The notes beneath the pieces were generated by a model. That model saw only the letters and a program-made list of their open reading frames with translations. It was not told where the DNA came from and did no database searches. This document shows positions 1-14,905 of a stretch of DNA of 64,000 nucleotides, in pieces. Within the stretch, counting starts at the first letter, position 1, and every line of letters starts with the position of its first letter. Source of the DNA: Lichenostomus cassidix (Eukaryota; Chordata; Aves; Passeriformes; Meliphagidae). A program made the translations under genes and the position numbers. The stretch spans positions 10,210,263-10,274,262 of the forward strand of contig CM039196.1 of the NCBI GenBank assembly GCA_008360975.2. The letters run 5' to 3'.

Positions 1-3000
1 ATGGATAAACATTCATCCACCCACTTTTCTTTAATTCAGTGAAGACCAGATGATAATGACATAAAAATCTATTAAATTTAAATTTAGATTTAGGTACCTA
101 CCCACAGAAACTCAGACATCTGTGATCATTTACCATGCTGAACCACTGATGATTCTGCCAAGGAACTAAAGCAGTACCACATCAACATCTGTCTGGAGCA
201 GTTGAAGACACACAAACAATCTGGAATATTCACATTGTTTCAGATGTTGATTCCCATTTCATTCTCCTGCAGACGAATACAATATTCTGTACTCAAATGT
301 CTGTTTAAAAAACAAAACCAGGGTTTGCATAATGGGAAAGATGAACATTATTATCACATGGAAATCTGACCTGGAAATAAGTCACAAAACAAGTTCAAGT
401 AAGACATGAGCAAATCTGTGGTATGTTCACACAAGGCTGTGTGGCAGGAAAAAGATCTTCAGTAGTCAAAACACCACCCACACTGTGATAGGAGATGTCA
501 CAGGTAGATGCATTCATGTAGTACTGTGTATTTAAAGTGTCTCAGAGTGGTTTTCAATTAACTACAAAGATGTTAAAACACAGATGCTGCTTCCACTATG
601 AAATGAGGCAGAACCTCTGCTTGGAAAATAGGAGGTTCTCTGACATTGAGAAGCCCAAACACATTTGGCTACAGGGAGATACAAAGAAAACTGTCTCAGG
701 AGGAGCACATAAACAAAGGTGAGCAGGGCAAGTACTTCCAGAGCAGCACTAAGAAGTCAGTTTTGTATTCATGAAGGGCTGAAAAACAAACCTGTGAGAT
801 TTCAGGGCTTTGCTTTCAACTTTTCTCCAAAAAGCTATTTAGTAAGCTATTACTGAACTTCAAAAGAAAAAAAAAAGTCATGTGGAGATTTCTGGGGTTT
901 CCATTTTCTAGCTGTAAGAATGTACAATAATGACTTTGTGTTCATATTACCAATAAAAACTCACTGCTTGTTAAGTGGAGCTCCACTGGGGACCCTGATC
1001 CTCTACCAGGAAATAATGCTGCCTCAAGATTTTCATGTGAAAGTAGAAACCAATTTTCACGACTTAATGTCTTGTGTTACTACATAAAGGTATTTACAGA
1101 GCAATGACATTTTACTGCTAAATAATGAAAACCTCAATTTAGACATCAGCACTGTTCACACATCCAGTGACAATGTGTCATTGGGGCATCAGAAGATGTG
1201 GGATTACACAGTTATTAGATAAGTAGTAAAATCTAATAAGGATGAATTATTTCCACTTAAGAAATCTCAAACATAAACAAATATTTTTGCCTAAAAGGAA
1301 AGGAATTGAGACTCAAAGGAACAGCCTCTGGAAAGGCAGAAATGCTGATAAGAATAGCAGTCTTCCCAGTGATTGATGATAGAGATAATGGTTCATACAT
1401 CCATACACTTAAATGGCTGTCTTTCCCCATGACTGCTGTCTAATTAATGTGAGCCATCATTCATGTAAAAGAAAAATTTTGCTTCTGGAGAAAAAAAAAA
1501 TGCTGCAAACTGCCAGCAGTGACAGTGCTAGAAACATGCCAATTAGAGTGATTTCTGCCAAGCAGCAAAAGGGCACAAAACACTGGTTTCCAAGCAACTG
1601 ACATTATAAAGTATTAAATACACTGGAAACTAAAATTGGCAGATAAACATTTCACCTTCTCAGCACTGCCTTGCTCTCTTTGCTTCTTAACTCTACGTTG
1701 CCTCTCCTGTCTGCTCCTACAGACTCCACCATGCCTTCCAGGGAACATATGCACTGAAGGATGCCAGCTTATCACACTCCTAAACACCAAACATCTTCTA
1801 TCTGCATATATTAGAGTAGCACTGGTACAGATTCACAGGTGAGGACAGACAAGGTCATAACCAGAACTCCAAAAATATCACATTAAAACCTTTCAGCACA
1901 GGCTGCCATTTCAATCACATTGAAATGGTTTTGTATTAAAGGGAGATCCACAGCCACTGTCAGGAGAAGAAGTAGGAGAAGCTGCTCTTCAGGTTACAGT
2001 CAGTTTGTTGTTCCAGGCAAAAAGGATGGATTAGGAGAGGCCGGGCTTTCTGCATGCAGAGTGACTTTTAGAGATCTGCCTTCAGGAAACTTGAACCATT
2101 TTAAAGAGCCATCCAGTTCCTAATTTAAACCAGAAAAAGCAGCCAGTTGAACACTGTTAAACTGCCAGCAGTTTGACATTTCGCTTTATCTAACCAGCAC
2201 AGCCCAGGGAAAGAGGAGCATGGGAGGCATTGCCCTCAAACCCTGCCTAATTCCATGCAGAGCTTCTGTGTGGCCTTTGCAGGTAAAGGCTTGGCTGCTT
2301 CACAGAATAGCAACAGACACTTCCCTTTTGGGCTTGCAGCTCAAAACTGTCAATTCCTAGACACTGAGGATGACCACAACTTGTCATTTTTTAGATTTTA
2401 AACATTTTATGTTTAGATGACTGTTCCTGCAGAGTTCACAGTTTCAATAATTTTTCCTACCTCCTTTTTACACACACAAAAATGCATTTTCAGCCAGTCT
2501 CATTTGAAGCAATATGCTTAGTTTTAAATACTACTTTCTGAGAACAGGAATATTTCCACTACCTTTGCATGGTCTTGCTGGGCTGAGTCTCAGAAGTGGT
2601 TTATGATAACCTGCTTTTATTACAGATTAACCGCTACAAGTTTCCAATACTTTTTAAATCTCTCTTTCTGTGTAACTGTTCTTACATGTTCCTGCACTTT
2701 AATAAAGACTTTTACTTTCTTGGTTTTCCTACAGTACATCCTCATGCAAGCATGGATTACTTAACATTATTTCTGGATCCCATTTACAGGTGTCACTGGA
2801 ACAAAGCAATAAGACAGGATCCCCCTCAGAGCTCAGTGTCATTTCAAAGGGGATGTACTGCTTGAGTTTACTCAGTTCTAGTAAAAATAGCAATAGAAAT
2901 GAAAACATAATTCTTAGCTCAGAGCCACAGACATTTGGACAAAGGTGATGTCTTTCCTGCCACACTGAATCCAGCACTGGGAAGTGCTAAGCACATTCCT

Positions 3001-6000
3001 TCCCATGTTCCCATGCTGTGTGTGGGTACAGTGACATCCAAGAGGGGACAGGTGTCTTCAGGAGTGACTGAGCACAGCTCATCAGGGAACACTTCATAAC
3101 TTGGAACAGTGACTGATGGTTTTGAAAGATGAGTAGTTTGAGCTACCCCTGCATTCTGTCTCATCATCCTCTTTTATATCATCACGAGGACTCAAGAAAG
3201 TGTAAGAGAATATCACTGACAGGAGGTATGAGGTCATAATTATAAGGTTTATCTTTAGTTTAATTATGTTGTTAATGTCTACGACAGAATATTAAAGCTG
3301 TATGAATGCAGCTAAGTCTGTTCCGGTAATGACTCCCCAAATCTTTCTGAGATAATTTTAAAATTCCTACTACTCTACTATGCCACTGTGATCATTAAAA
3401 AAACTTCGTCACACTTTGTTCCATTATACTCTTTCATACAAACAAGCTGCAAGATCACAGACTCTACTTCCTGTGAATATGTATCAATTAACGTCCAATT
3501 AAGACAACTGCTGGGCATCCTTTTCAATCAGGAGGAAAAGCAGCAAAAACCAAATCCACAAAGGTCATTTGTATTCTCTGACTCTCTGTAGTAGTATTAG
3601 CATGCTGCTCTGCTAGCCTGACTGCTTTAATTGAGATTAAAAGTTGCCGCCCTGGAGAAGAAAACGCCAGTTTTCTTCTTTATTTCTTACACTTTCCATT
3701 CTGCTTTTTTTTTCTTCTAATATACCTCCTTTTTTAAAGTCTGAAATTATTGCAAGAAGCACTACTGACATGGCCTTTGATCCAAACCAGCAGCGTAGTC
3801 ATTCTCACTTGAAATTATCTTCTCCTGCAACTTCCTATTTCAAAATTTGGTTTAAAAGTCTGTGGGGTTTGATTTGTCATTCTTACTGATCTTTTTTTCT
3901 ACATGTAGATTTAGTTAAAGTAACAAGATGGATGGCTAACATGTTTGCATTGGGAAAATATTTTCACTCAGGCATTGGAAATCACATGAACTTCATTTTG
4001 AATGCAACCGTGAGTTAAATTTGTGGGACTAGAAGAAGATGGCAGAGGAATGTTTAACAACTAGGGGGTTTCTTACTTACCAGCCCTTCAAACTCTGCTT
4101 GGGGTATTAAAATTAGGTTGGGTTCTTCTGCATCAGGAATAAGAAGCATTCTGCAAGCCAAATTTTATATCCAAGAACAATTCCTCTGTGGGTGTGGTAC
4201 AGCTGATCAGCACTGAACAGACAATTCTGCTGATAATGCACATAAAGGATCATAATCTTGTTTGTCCCTTTAGCAGCACTGGCTGCTGGAGGTGGACAGG
4301 GATGAAAGACTAAAATCAGGGGGTTGAATCACTCAGGGAAAAGATATGACATCAAAACACATAAAGATCAAATCTATTCACGTCATTAAAAACATATATT
4401 TAACATAATTTTGCAGATTACATTACCATTAAAAATTCAGTGGAAGGCAGATCTGCATTTATCACAATATGGCACAGGAAACAAATGCCCTCAGTAAAAT
4501 CAGGCTAACCAGTCCATCTGTTAGAGCAAACAACTGCACTCACCCGGAGCAATGGGCTGCAGCTCACAAAAAGGCTTTCCCTGGAGATTCTAATTTAGTA
4601 GGTCAATTTTGAAATCAGAAATTAAAAAAAAAACCAACAAAAAAACCAGAGAAACAGAGGCAGCACTGAAGTCTAGAAGAAAAAGAAAGGTGAGCAAGGT
4701 ATTTACTTCCCTGAGACACCCAAGTTCCAATTGTAGCTGTTCCAGTGACAATTAACCTTACATCCCCAATTTTACTTCCATAATTTAGCCCTGAGAGTAA
4801 AAATATTTATTCACCTAATACCTATCAGTGCTGCAGAGGTGAACAAGACAATGCTTGCACATACTTGAGTACTAGGGCTTATAAAATTAATCAGATTAAC
4901 ATTCCTAAAAGTATAAGAGAGTGGTAAGAAGATTAAAAAAAAAAAAAACAATTCAATTAAAATGCTAAGAACAAATATTACCTATGTGTAGAAAACTTGT
5001 AACTTGCATTGAAATGAGTGGTACATCTTGCTTCATCTAAATGTCTACAAATCAATGCGTTACTATTTAAGCCAAACAAGTCTTTTAATACCAATTAAAT
5101 GAGGGCAATTTGCATCCTACAGAACACTTGCAACCATTTCTCCTCCTACTCATTTGAAAATAAAGAATGTAAAGCAATCAAAAGCAAGCTCCAAGCACCT
5201 GCAACTCGTAGATCAAGAAGCAAAGTGATCTTTGGCAGGTTATCATCAAAAGAACTTTAACTTGACCTCAAGGAGACAATCCCTCTGAAACTTAGCAGAG
5301 AATAATGACTGCAGGCAAACATAACTAACACTGCATTTATGGCAAAACCAAGTCATGCTTTACTAAAATGGCTTATCCAGCCTTCAAAATACATAGGATT
5401 TATTGTTTTGTTTACAGTTTATTACTATTTTCAGCCAAGTTTATCAAGGGAAAATCCACTAAAACTGATTCAGTTGACTAAGTGAATAATAAAAATAATT
5501 GGGGACAGAGAAGGCTAAGAAGGGAAGTATGTGAAATCTAATGTAACCACAAGCAAATAGTATAAAATTTAGAAATTGCTCTGACATAATTTTGGAACAT
5601 TTAAAACACCTAAATTTCACTTTATTGCAAAATGTAAAGCTCTGGTTTCTCTAATGCAGTACGTGCAGAGAAGCTTCTTTAACTTCCTTTACTTTTATGC
5701 AGTTAATCTCAAACAATGCAAGAGCTTAATTTTTCTTCAACATATGCTGATACAATATCACATGTTGACTGCCACATTTGCTTAGGTTTAACCTAATTAT
5801 TAAATTTTTATATAGATGTGTGTCTTATTGCTGCTTGCCTTAATTCCACTATTTTTCCTTAGTGAATGCTCTTCAAAGACTTAAAGTCTCACAAGCTTGT
5901 AAACACTCCTGTAATTTGTACCCTGCTGGGGCTGGCAGGGGTAATTTGTCAGTTTTATTTGCAGCAGGCTGTAACTAAACCCTGCCAGATGTAAATCATC

Positions 6001-8800
6001 TTTTTGTACTCTTTGCCGTTCAATTGCAAATGAATCTCTTGCCTTAGATTAACATTCCCATCAACGAAGTCAGAAGTTTCCAGAAAAATTTAGAAAACCC
6101 TGGAGTCGCCTACAGCAAGGCTTATTATGCAGTTTAGCAACTGTTTAAGATAGTTCTGAAGGAACAGAGTGAGTGGTCTCTGTGGGCAAGTTTGGAGTGT
6201 AATCAGAACTTGTGAGTGCCACAGAAAAGCAGAGTGAAGCCTCAGTATTGTCAGCTTAAGCACCACCTGCAGTGACAATGGTGACATCTGGGTGACAACA
6301 CATTTTTACATATTAAGAGTACCAGTACCTAAATGGGAGTGTACTCTGCCAAAGCCTGCTCTCAATAGTCCTCCCTGAGTTTTTTTGTTCTGTTTTGTTT
6401 GCTTACTTTTTAATGTTTATTTATTTATTTAAATGAGACCATAAGAAGTGTCCTGCTGGAGCAGAAGTTGCTTGTGTCTAGTGGCAATAGGGGATGGTTT
6501 ATAAGAAAAGAATGTACTGCCTTGTACAGCCTTGGTTAAAGTTTCTGTGTGCTCTGGATTCCTTCCCTTGACTCAGGTCCATTCTCAAGTCTCTAAAAGG
6601 GAAGAGCCTCTTCCCTGGTTCCGGTGGATCAGACTGAAAGTCACCAAATTGAAAATAAACATTACAGCATTAATTAAGAATAGCTGAGCACAGAGAAGGT
6701 ATGTGCAGTCTCAGGGTTCAGTTTCAATCACCAAATATTTTCTGAGCTGGTCATCACCTGGGACAGCATCTTGTCATCTCACAAGAATGGAAACAAGTCT
6801 GAGTTCAAGTCTGACAGAGATCTTGTAGGAAGTTGAGCAATCACAACCTTCATTAAACCACCAGGCAGGAAGAAGAGCTTGTTCAATGGCCTGGACTTAA
6901 AAAATGGCTGCTGTGAGCACTTGTGGATTAACAAACAACAAAACTTAGGCATAATTTTCAAAAAGAAGTAGGGCAAATAAATTTTTCTAGTGAGATGCAA
7001 ACTAGAGCAAAAATGTTTCCACCAGTCTGATGTAGAAAAACTTAGTATGCCAGGAAGTATCTTTGGTGCACAGATTGATTCTCAGAGGAAGTACCTGTAC
7101 AAAATGCATGTATGCTTTATAAATTGCTATGCTTAAATGCTTAAGAAATGTAACTTTTCTCTTGGGAGACTGTTCTATAGACTACTGTGTCGAACATAGA
7201 AAGAATATCCAATTTCCAAACCCAGGAATAGAAAATTACTTACTTGTAGCTGCTCTTCCCTGAAGATACACTCTGCGATAAACCACTATTCTGGGTCCGT
7301 GCTTTCACCCCCAAGGAAGGCACAGACTCATAAAAAGCCCTTCGAGTCAGACACAAGCACAATTTTAGAACTCCCTCAACCATCAGTTTATTCAAGGGGA
7401 AAAAAGACCCATTCCTGCCTATTAAAAAAATTATACAGGTAGATTAATAAAAGACTTCAGATCACTCAGCTGTGTCTGGAGTTCAGGCTAAAAGAATATG
7501 AAAATAGTAATTCCTTCCTGCACTAGTTTTAGATCAAAGCACTCATTCACTGATCCCAAGCAATCCAAAGCTGCAAGCCCTCAGAATCTGTGTCCATGTA
7601 CTTGAGGTTGAGCAAATCCAAAAAAAGGGGGCCCAGCAGACTCAGAGCTGTGGATGAACACTCACTGACCGTGTAGCTTCTGCACAACACAGCAAAACAC
7701 AAGAACATTCAGGTACTTAAACAGAACAAAAAAACAAACAGAGGAGAACATTTTGCTTTTTGGAATCTTCACTTGAGAAGACATAAAACTCTTCCAAATT
7801 CACATTCCTATCTAAGATTTCAGCAGAACAAAGGTTCAAAGTGTAAGGAGCAGTGACTGAACTCATTCACACACCAAGCAAGAATCCCTAAACAGCCTCA
7901 GTGGGCACCCAGCCTTCACCTGCTGGAAATGCCAACCAGAGGTTACTGGACACATTCAGAATAAAGAATCTCTTACACTGAACCGTAAGGAAAATAAAAA
8001 TTAAGTATTTATCATGACATAAATTTAATCATTATTTGGCATATTTTTTCCCAGGGATCAAAGTTATTTATTGCAACCATTTGTAATAAACAGCACGTTT
8101 AGAATATTAAATGTCTTCATCTGTGAAAAGAGGCTTTCAAAAGTAGACTGGATTGTAGAAATGAGTTACCAGACAAAACACTTAAAATCCAGCATAAAAA
8201 ATTTAAGTATTTGTAACATCATTCCTGTATACCCAAGAACATAACTGGTCTATCTAGAAATAATGCTAAAAGACAAATTATTTTCTCTGATAAGTCCTTC
8301 TAAATTTCCTAGTACTCTTGAAGGTGGAAAAGTGCCAGATGGATGGAACAGACTCTGCAGGTAAAACACCTTCAGAGAAGTCGCTTCAGAAGCAAATTGG
8401 TTTCAAAAACTAACGTTTTCACATTTTGGGCAATATTCACCTTGTATCAGGGGACATGGCTTTCGAGACTTCAGTGAAAAATCCAATAAATTCTAAGCAT
8501 TTGGACACCCTTTGATCTTTTTTTTGCCTTTCCAGTTACCATTTCCTTCAGGCTGTGTTCCCTGGCATGTCTAATGCGGAACACCTCAGCACCATCCCAC
8601 AGCACACAATTTAACCCAAAACTCATGAATTTGGGTCAGCTTTCTCATCACCTCTGCATCAGGAACAGCACGAAACACAGTGATACTGATGGGTCTCGTT
8701 TTGTTGTTGTTTTTTTTTTAAACGGCACACATTGTATTTAAAGAAAATATTAAAAGAAACCTGACTTGGATATTCCGGGAACAAAGAATTTCCAGCCTGC
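1..8800. other. AT-rich gene desert, no gene supported
   Basis: The sequence is AT-rich and almost CpG-free, with short open frames only (the longest are about 90 codons with no homology or splice context). It contains an exact octamer ATTTGCAT (POU-type) at 5,108-5,115 and scattered A/T runs. No interspersed repeat could be named with confidence. It lies distal to the HSPB8 3' end, where CCDC60 would be expected further downstream by mammalian synteny. I recognise no CCDC60 exon. Confidence 0.6.
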
Positions 8801-8929
8801 TTTGTTCACGACACTAATTTGGTTTTGTTTATCAGAAGCAGAAAAGTGTTGTCAACAGCCTGGTTGGTTCTACCCCTGGTAAGACGCTGGAAAGGCACAA
8901 TTAAAACATTAAAACAAATTAAGAGTGTT

Positions 8930-9055
8930 CGGGGTCGCTCCCCGCTGAGGGGAGGAGGGAGGGACGACAGAGCCCTCAGGGTTCAATGGCGGGAAAGCGG
9001 CGGCACAGTGACCGCGAGCACGGCCTGGAGACGTCTAACCACCGTCATTTGAAGT
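8930..9055. promoter_or_regulatory. Isolated CpG-dense patch in AT-rich desert
   Basis: About a dozen CpGs are packed into some 125 bases (GTTCGGGGTCGCTCCCCGCT, GGCGGGAAAGCGGCGGCAC, GACCGCGAGCACGG), with AT-rich, CpG-poor sequence on both sides. This is the only such patch in the first 27 kb. It could be an orphan CpG island, a promoter of an unrecognised non-coding RNA, or an enhancer. No coding sequence is recognised. Confidence 0.5.
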
Positions 9056-9600
9056 GTTTAACTCCACAGAAATTGAACATTTGTTCTCTCAGGTGCAACA
9101 TTTCCCTTCATCCCGCCTCTAGCCAGCGAGCTGTGCCAGGCGCTGGGGAAGGGAAGGAGCTGTAAAGAGTGCTGAGGTCACTCCTGCCCTCCCCTCAGGC
9201 ACTGATGGGATTCCATCGCCTCCCTCACAGCAAACACGAGGGAAAAGCTTCCTTTCCTGCAGCATTATCTGTCTTTACAGTGTCATGTAGCGAAAAGGTG
9301 CAATAGAACAGCAGAATTCTCTCTTTTTTAATTTGCAGTGCGGATATAAAACCAGAAAACGCTGCTGGTGGGTCTCATTTGTTAAACTCGGCAATGCATT
9401 ATTGTGACAATCTGAACAGCCTTTGCAGCTTGGGTGTTTGTGGGTTGTTTTTTTTTAGTGTTTCCAACTTAAGAAGACTTTCATTATAGCTCATCTAATT
9501 TTCTTTAAGCCTGTTGCAGTGATAATTTCCTGCTTTCATTATAGTGATGTACAAAAAAACCCCCAAACCTTACAACTCCATATGTAAGAAACAATAAATT

Positions 9601-9615
9601 AAAAAAAAAAAAAAA
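9601..9615 (+). repeat. Poly(A) run
   Basis: A run of at least 15 A follows AACAATAAATTA. An AATAAA-like string directly before a poly(A) run can mark a retroposed transcript end, but the upstream 200 bases show no recognisable gene, so it is listed only as a simple repeat. Confidence 0.6.
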
Positions 9616-12600
9616 AGAAAATCATAAGGTACTACATGAGACATCATCATAAAGTGAGATTATACGAGGAAGCGACCTGAAAGTTTTCTGTGAGAATGAT
9701 TATGGTCATTTTGGAGGTGGAATTCAGCAGCTGCAGGTGAGAGGAAGGCAGCAAAGCTGCAGTGCTACTGCAGCAGATGGAGCTCCATGCCCTTGGATCA
9801 TCAGGACTCTCTGCTCCTCAAGGACCAGAGCACACGGCAAGCCCTGGAATTCCTGCTCCCTGCCTTAGACAGCTCTTTTAGTGCCTTCTTCATCTTTAGA
9901 ACGAAAATTGCAGGCTCCTGAAGTATTTTTGGATGGACAAAAATTACTTGTTTCAGTCAAACGCCCCACCTGCAGACTCTAGATTTTGCCCTAACAATTC
10001 CCAGACACTTCCAATTTCTCTTCTAGATAACTCTGGAGATTAAAAATTGCTCAATTCTGACAAATCCCTCCTTTTATTAAACATTGTCACATACCTGTCA
10101 TCTTTGCAGCTGTCATTCTGTAAGTTTTGAGACTTTTCCAATTTTTTTTGTTTATGCTGGTGAAAGAACCTGTTTCCTCTGAATTAGTGAAGTTTTTTCA
10201 TTCTGGGTAAACTCATTAAGTTTATATGTTTTGTCAAAACTAGCAGATTGACACACCTATTGCAGCCTTCTTCCTTCTAATATATCACTCAACCAGGAGT
10301 ATTATGATAACATTTGCAAACTGAATGTGTTTTGATAAAAATAAATCAGCATAGCCTCATCACGAGCCAACATTTAATCATCCAAATGCAAGATCGACCT
10401 CAAGAAATATATTTTTTGATTTAATGGGAATGTTTAGGTGGCTTTTGTAAAGCAGCACACATAGAGATGACTGCTGCTGTTCTGCAGGCAGGATTCTAAC
10501 TGTTGAATTTTAAAGACTGTATTCTAGCCAAGCACTCAGGAATTTTTTTCCCCTATTTCCTCTTTTATTGCTGCTCCTCAATACTGACCCTTCCTGCCCT
10601 TTCACTAGGAAGTGGAAACACAGAACAGACATCAGGACCAAAAGAGAATTTTGAATTAAACACAAGGGGCTCCAAGACAAAGGACGTGACAAGGAATAGA
10701 CTGCAGAAAATTTAGATTTCTTTCTGCGCGATACTATTTTAGTGCTTGGGAAAAAAAAAATAAAAAAGAAGAGAAAAAAAGGCACAACTAAATCTGCAAC
10801 AAAGGCAAGACACCTGATTTGTTAAGGCTGTGCTGTACCATATCAATAATGCAGAGCACTTTGCAGTTGAGGATCTCTGTTGCCAAGGGGAGCACTTGGT
10901 AAGAGCTGCAGAAGCTTCCACGCTGCTGCTCTGGTCAGAACAGTGCCAGCACCCACAGAAAGGGCCTCATCCTGTTTTGCCAAGAGTGGTTTTTTAACAA
11001 GCAAGGCAGTTCCAGTCCTGTTGGGTCTCCCTCTGCACTCCAATGAACATGTTACTGTCAATAGAGACATATCAGCCAAATGGAAGGAGACAGCTCACAA
11101 GTCAGACAAAGGTTGCCTGCTCGTGAGGGCATGAGGAGGAAACTTGGAATGAACAGATTCAATTTCATCTCTGTCAGAAATTTCCTCTGACACCCTAAAT
11201 AAAACATTTAGCACCTTATCCCAGCTAGCAGAGGCCTTTTCTTGACTGCAATGAATTCCACAGCTCATCATGCCTCCACTTCCTGTGCCTGGAATGGGAA
11301 ATAAAACACTTCCATAAACACCCACAAAGCATTCTGATATTATGGTAAATGAAAGCACCTGTAAAGAAAAAACCCCTATTGTTCTCATAACAAAACCAGC
11401 TTGAATAGCTTGGCATTGTTTATTCCATCCATTCCCTTCCATTTCTCATACTCCTTTGAGAAATCTTTTCATTGTCTTGTCTCTGAGGAATATTTACTAA
11501 TTCTAGTTTGGTAAGTTCTGTAAAATAATTGGATCAAATTAATCACTGTTGCAATATTATTGCTATCAGTGCATTTACCTTACAGTATCTTTTAACCCTT
11601 TAAGCAACTATACAATTTTATCTGCCATCTTTATAGACTTCATAAACTCTTTCCATTCAGATGATTAAAAAATTTTAAAATATGTCCTTGGAAGTCAATA
11701 CAAATAAGGAAGACAAAAAAAAAAGCTTCCACTTTTGTGTGACATCTCTCTCTCTCTCCCACCTATGTTTTTCTTCTGCTTCTGTCATTTATGTGGTCTT
11801 TGGACAATGTGCTTGTAATTTAGATACCTAGAAATCTCCCAAAGCCCTTTATTCACATTTTTGGTTGCATACTGGCAATGATAGTACTACTCAGCCTTGG
11901 CTAATATTTTCTGTATAGTTTTCCCCTACTTTAGTCAGAATTACAAATGTTCTTGCCAAATTTTCCAGAATACCAAATGTCCCAAAGCCATTTTCAATTG
12001 CCAAAAATCCATTCTACTAGAAATTAATGCAATCACTGTGAAACAGAAAAGAAGAAAACCCCATCTGCACCATAATAGTGTTCACTTCTCCCTTGCTATT
12101 AGAGTTCAAAATAGATTACAAAAGTGCTGAAAAGAACCCTTCAGGCACAAAGGACACTCAGAAAACAGAAACATCCATAAACATCTTTTAAAAAATTGGT
12201 TTCTTACTTCTGCTAGTCTAACACAGGATTTCTTATTGCAATGTTATGCTAAAAACATGAGAGTTCATGAACCAAGGCAGGAGTATCTAATAAAATTATC
12301 AGATCGATATCTGCTACAGCACAGAGTCTCTATTCAATCCAAAAGCAGCAAACAAAAAAAGAACATGTTATTCTGTTTTATTTCAGAGTGAGAGCAAAGT
12401 TAATTTGAGAAGGAATTGGGGGAAGACACAGCTGGAGAGCAGAGTTACCAGCCTCAGGAAATTCAAGGAAATGTAATTGAGAACAAATTATCTCTTTAAT
12501 TACTTTTGACCAAATCAATAAGAAGCATGGAATAAAGAGCATGATGACTGCCACCTGGTAGAGGAGAAAGAACACCAAAGTTGAAAAGTAACACTAAACT

Positions 12601-14887
12601 AAAACACAGCCATGGTAAGGACAATCGGAGCACTTCTCTTACAGAGTAAAGAAAAACATTAAAAAAAAAAGGAAAAAAGAGAAAGAAGAGTGTGAAGGGT
12701 ATTAGCTCAATAAACAAACATTGCATGCAGAAGTCAATGGTTGGTTTTGGCCACTTTTCACTGTTCTCAGCTGTGAAGACTGTTAACACTTCACTATGGC
12801 TTTTGACTTTCAAACTGTCCCATCATTACTCAGGAATCAAAAAATAAAGAATCCCCAAGACCTCTCATTTCCTACTGAACCTCCATGGCTTCTCTCACGC
12901 TGGCTTTTATTTACTAAACACCAATGTAGGAATTCTTTACTGTTTGAGTTTAAGGCAAGCACTTATTCTTGTCAGTGTGTTAATAAACTGGAGCAAGGTC
13001 TTACCCCTCCCTTGGCTTCATTCCCAGGTCTGAGCAGGAATACTCACACCCAGAGGTCATGTGTGTGTAGCTAAGCAGGGATGGGACAGGATAGAGATGG
13101 CAAGATAGAGATGGAGGGGCTGCAGGGGCTGCACTGCCATCCAGCAGCAGTGGAGACTCCCAGCCTGTCTATAATAATTAATTAATAATACATGATCTCC
13201 ATTTCCACAGTAGTTTGGCAGTTCAGTACCTTTAAGACATTAATCCTCACAGCAGCAGTGTGGCATTATCCTCTTTGTCTCTTTGAAGAGTGAGGGTGGA
13301 ACAGGACAAGTGCCTTGTCCTGGATATTCCAAGCAGGGCAGTGAACCAAAACCCTCCAGCTCAGCATGGAAGCCCCAGATCCCCTCACACAGCCTGACTG
13401 AATGTTCCAGCATTTGTCACTGTCACTGAGGAACGTGAGAGGAGGCAAATTGCTGAACCTCCTCCTCTGTCCTCAATCACACTTTAGTTTAACATTCCAC
13501 AACTGTTCTTCATGTGGCTGCTGGGCACTGGGGTTAAAGCAGATTTCAGATGTGCTGCCAACACCTTGCCCTCTGCCTTTTTCCCTTTCTTATCGCAACC
13601 CCTTGGGGACCTTAAGATCTTCAGAGTTTCAAACAGTTTCTTTAAAAGTCTTGGTACCTATATGTGAGCAAGAAAATGTGTTCATTTTATGGGCTGAGTA
13701 AATGAAATTTCACTCTGATGTGACCTTTGCTTGGATTTTTTTCTTGGAGGGAAGCAGAATGGTCATTTTCCATCTCCGGAATCATGCATCTACATTCATG
13801 GCACATATGCTGGGCTGGCTGGCTCAGCTGATCTGTTCACCAGCTCCTCACGAGGTGTCTGACAGTGATCATCTGCTTTATCCCCTTCACAGTACAGCTG
13901 CGAGATGAAATTCTAGCAGAAACTAAATTTTACAGCACCAACAAGGGAGCATCAAGCTGGCCTGTATCTGAGCACTACCTTTTATAGGTCCTTCACACAG
14001 GGATCAGCCCTGGAGCATCTTTGTTGCCCAAAACCATAGTCACATTAGCCAGAATTTCAAAAGAATTGACAATTTGATATTACAACACTATTTTTTCCCC
14101 AAGGAGTATACATCTTAGAGGTTTTTGCCTAGTTTGTTTTTTTTTTTAATGCAGATATGCCTAAAACATTATTAATTTTTCAGTGAAACAGAGCCGACTT
14201 CTACTACAAGTATGATGCTTGGCCCAGAAAAAAACCCTCAGAACGATGAACTACTTCCTATTTCACTGTCAGACACACAATGGGAAAAAGAATATCTAAG
14301 TGCCAACACAATGCAAACAGCACAGTGAGATGTGCTATGTAGCCTGAGGTGAAAGAAAGGGGCTTTGGAGTCCTTTTTCCTGTAAGCTGCTGTATCCCAC
14401 TTAGTGAATAAATGGATTTTTGCCCAAAACCATTGTCATCACTGAGCCCATTCCCACAGAAAAGCATTCACTGAGAGGTCCTGGGAGCAACCATGCACCA
14501 CCCCGCTGGTTTTGCCCATAAATAGAAAAACTCTTTCTGCAAGGAGAAGTGAACGTTTTTCATAAGATCTAAAAGTCATTTTAACCCTCAACAACAAAGA
14601 AAAACATATTTAAAAGATACAATGATGGGCTTCCTGGAATAACTGTCTCAAACAACAGCTGGCCAAGTATGACAGATTCACATGGAAGAAAGAGCTGGCT
14701 GTGCTCTGTAACAGACATTATTTCAAACAAACCACATCTCAGAACTCCCTTGATCCAAAGAAAGAAAAAAGTCTTTTTAGTTGGTTTAGGGGCAGAAAAA
14801 CTATTGGTAGAATGAACAGCTAATTATGGTTAAATTCACCTCTGGAAGGAACTGGGGGTACAAAACCAGTGCTGTAAGCAGAACACA

Positions 14888-14905
14888 CATCCTTTTAAAA
14901 GGATG
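14888..14905. repeat. 18-base perfect palindrome
   Basis: CATCCTTTTAAAAGGATG is self-complementary over its whole length, centred on TTTTAAAA, in AT-rich DNA. No repeat family was recognised. Confidence 0.85.

Noticed and set aside
9601..9615. AATAAA followed by poly(A) as a processed pseudogene end
   Set aside because: The upstream sequence shows no recognisable coding or transcript sequence, and no flanking duplication was seen.
12546..12562. CTCF-like core (minus strand CTACCAGGTGGCAGT)
   Set aside because: It is one mismatch from the core consensus. A single degenerate match in 64 kb is expected by chance and there are no binding data.
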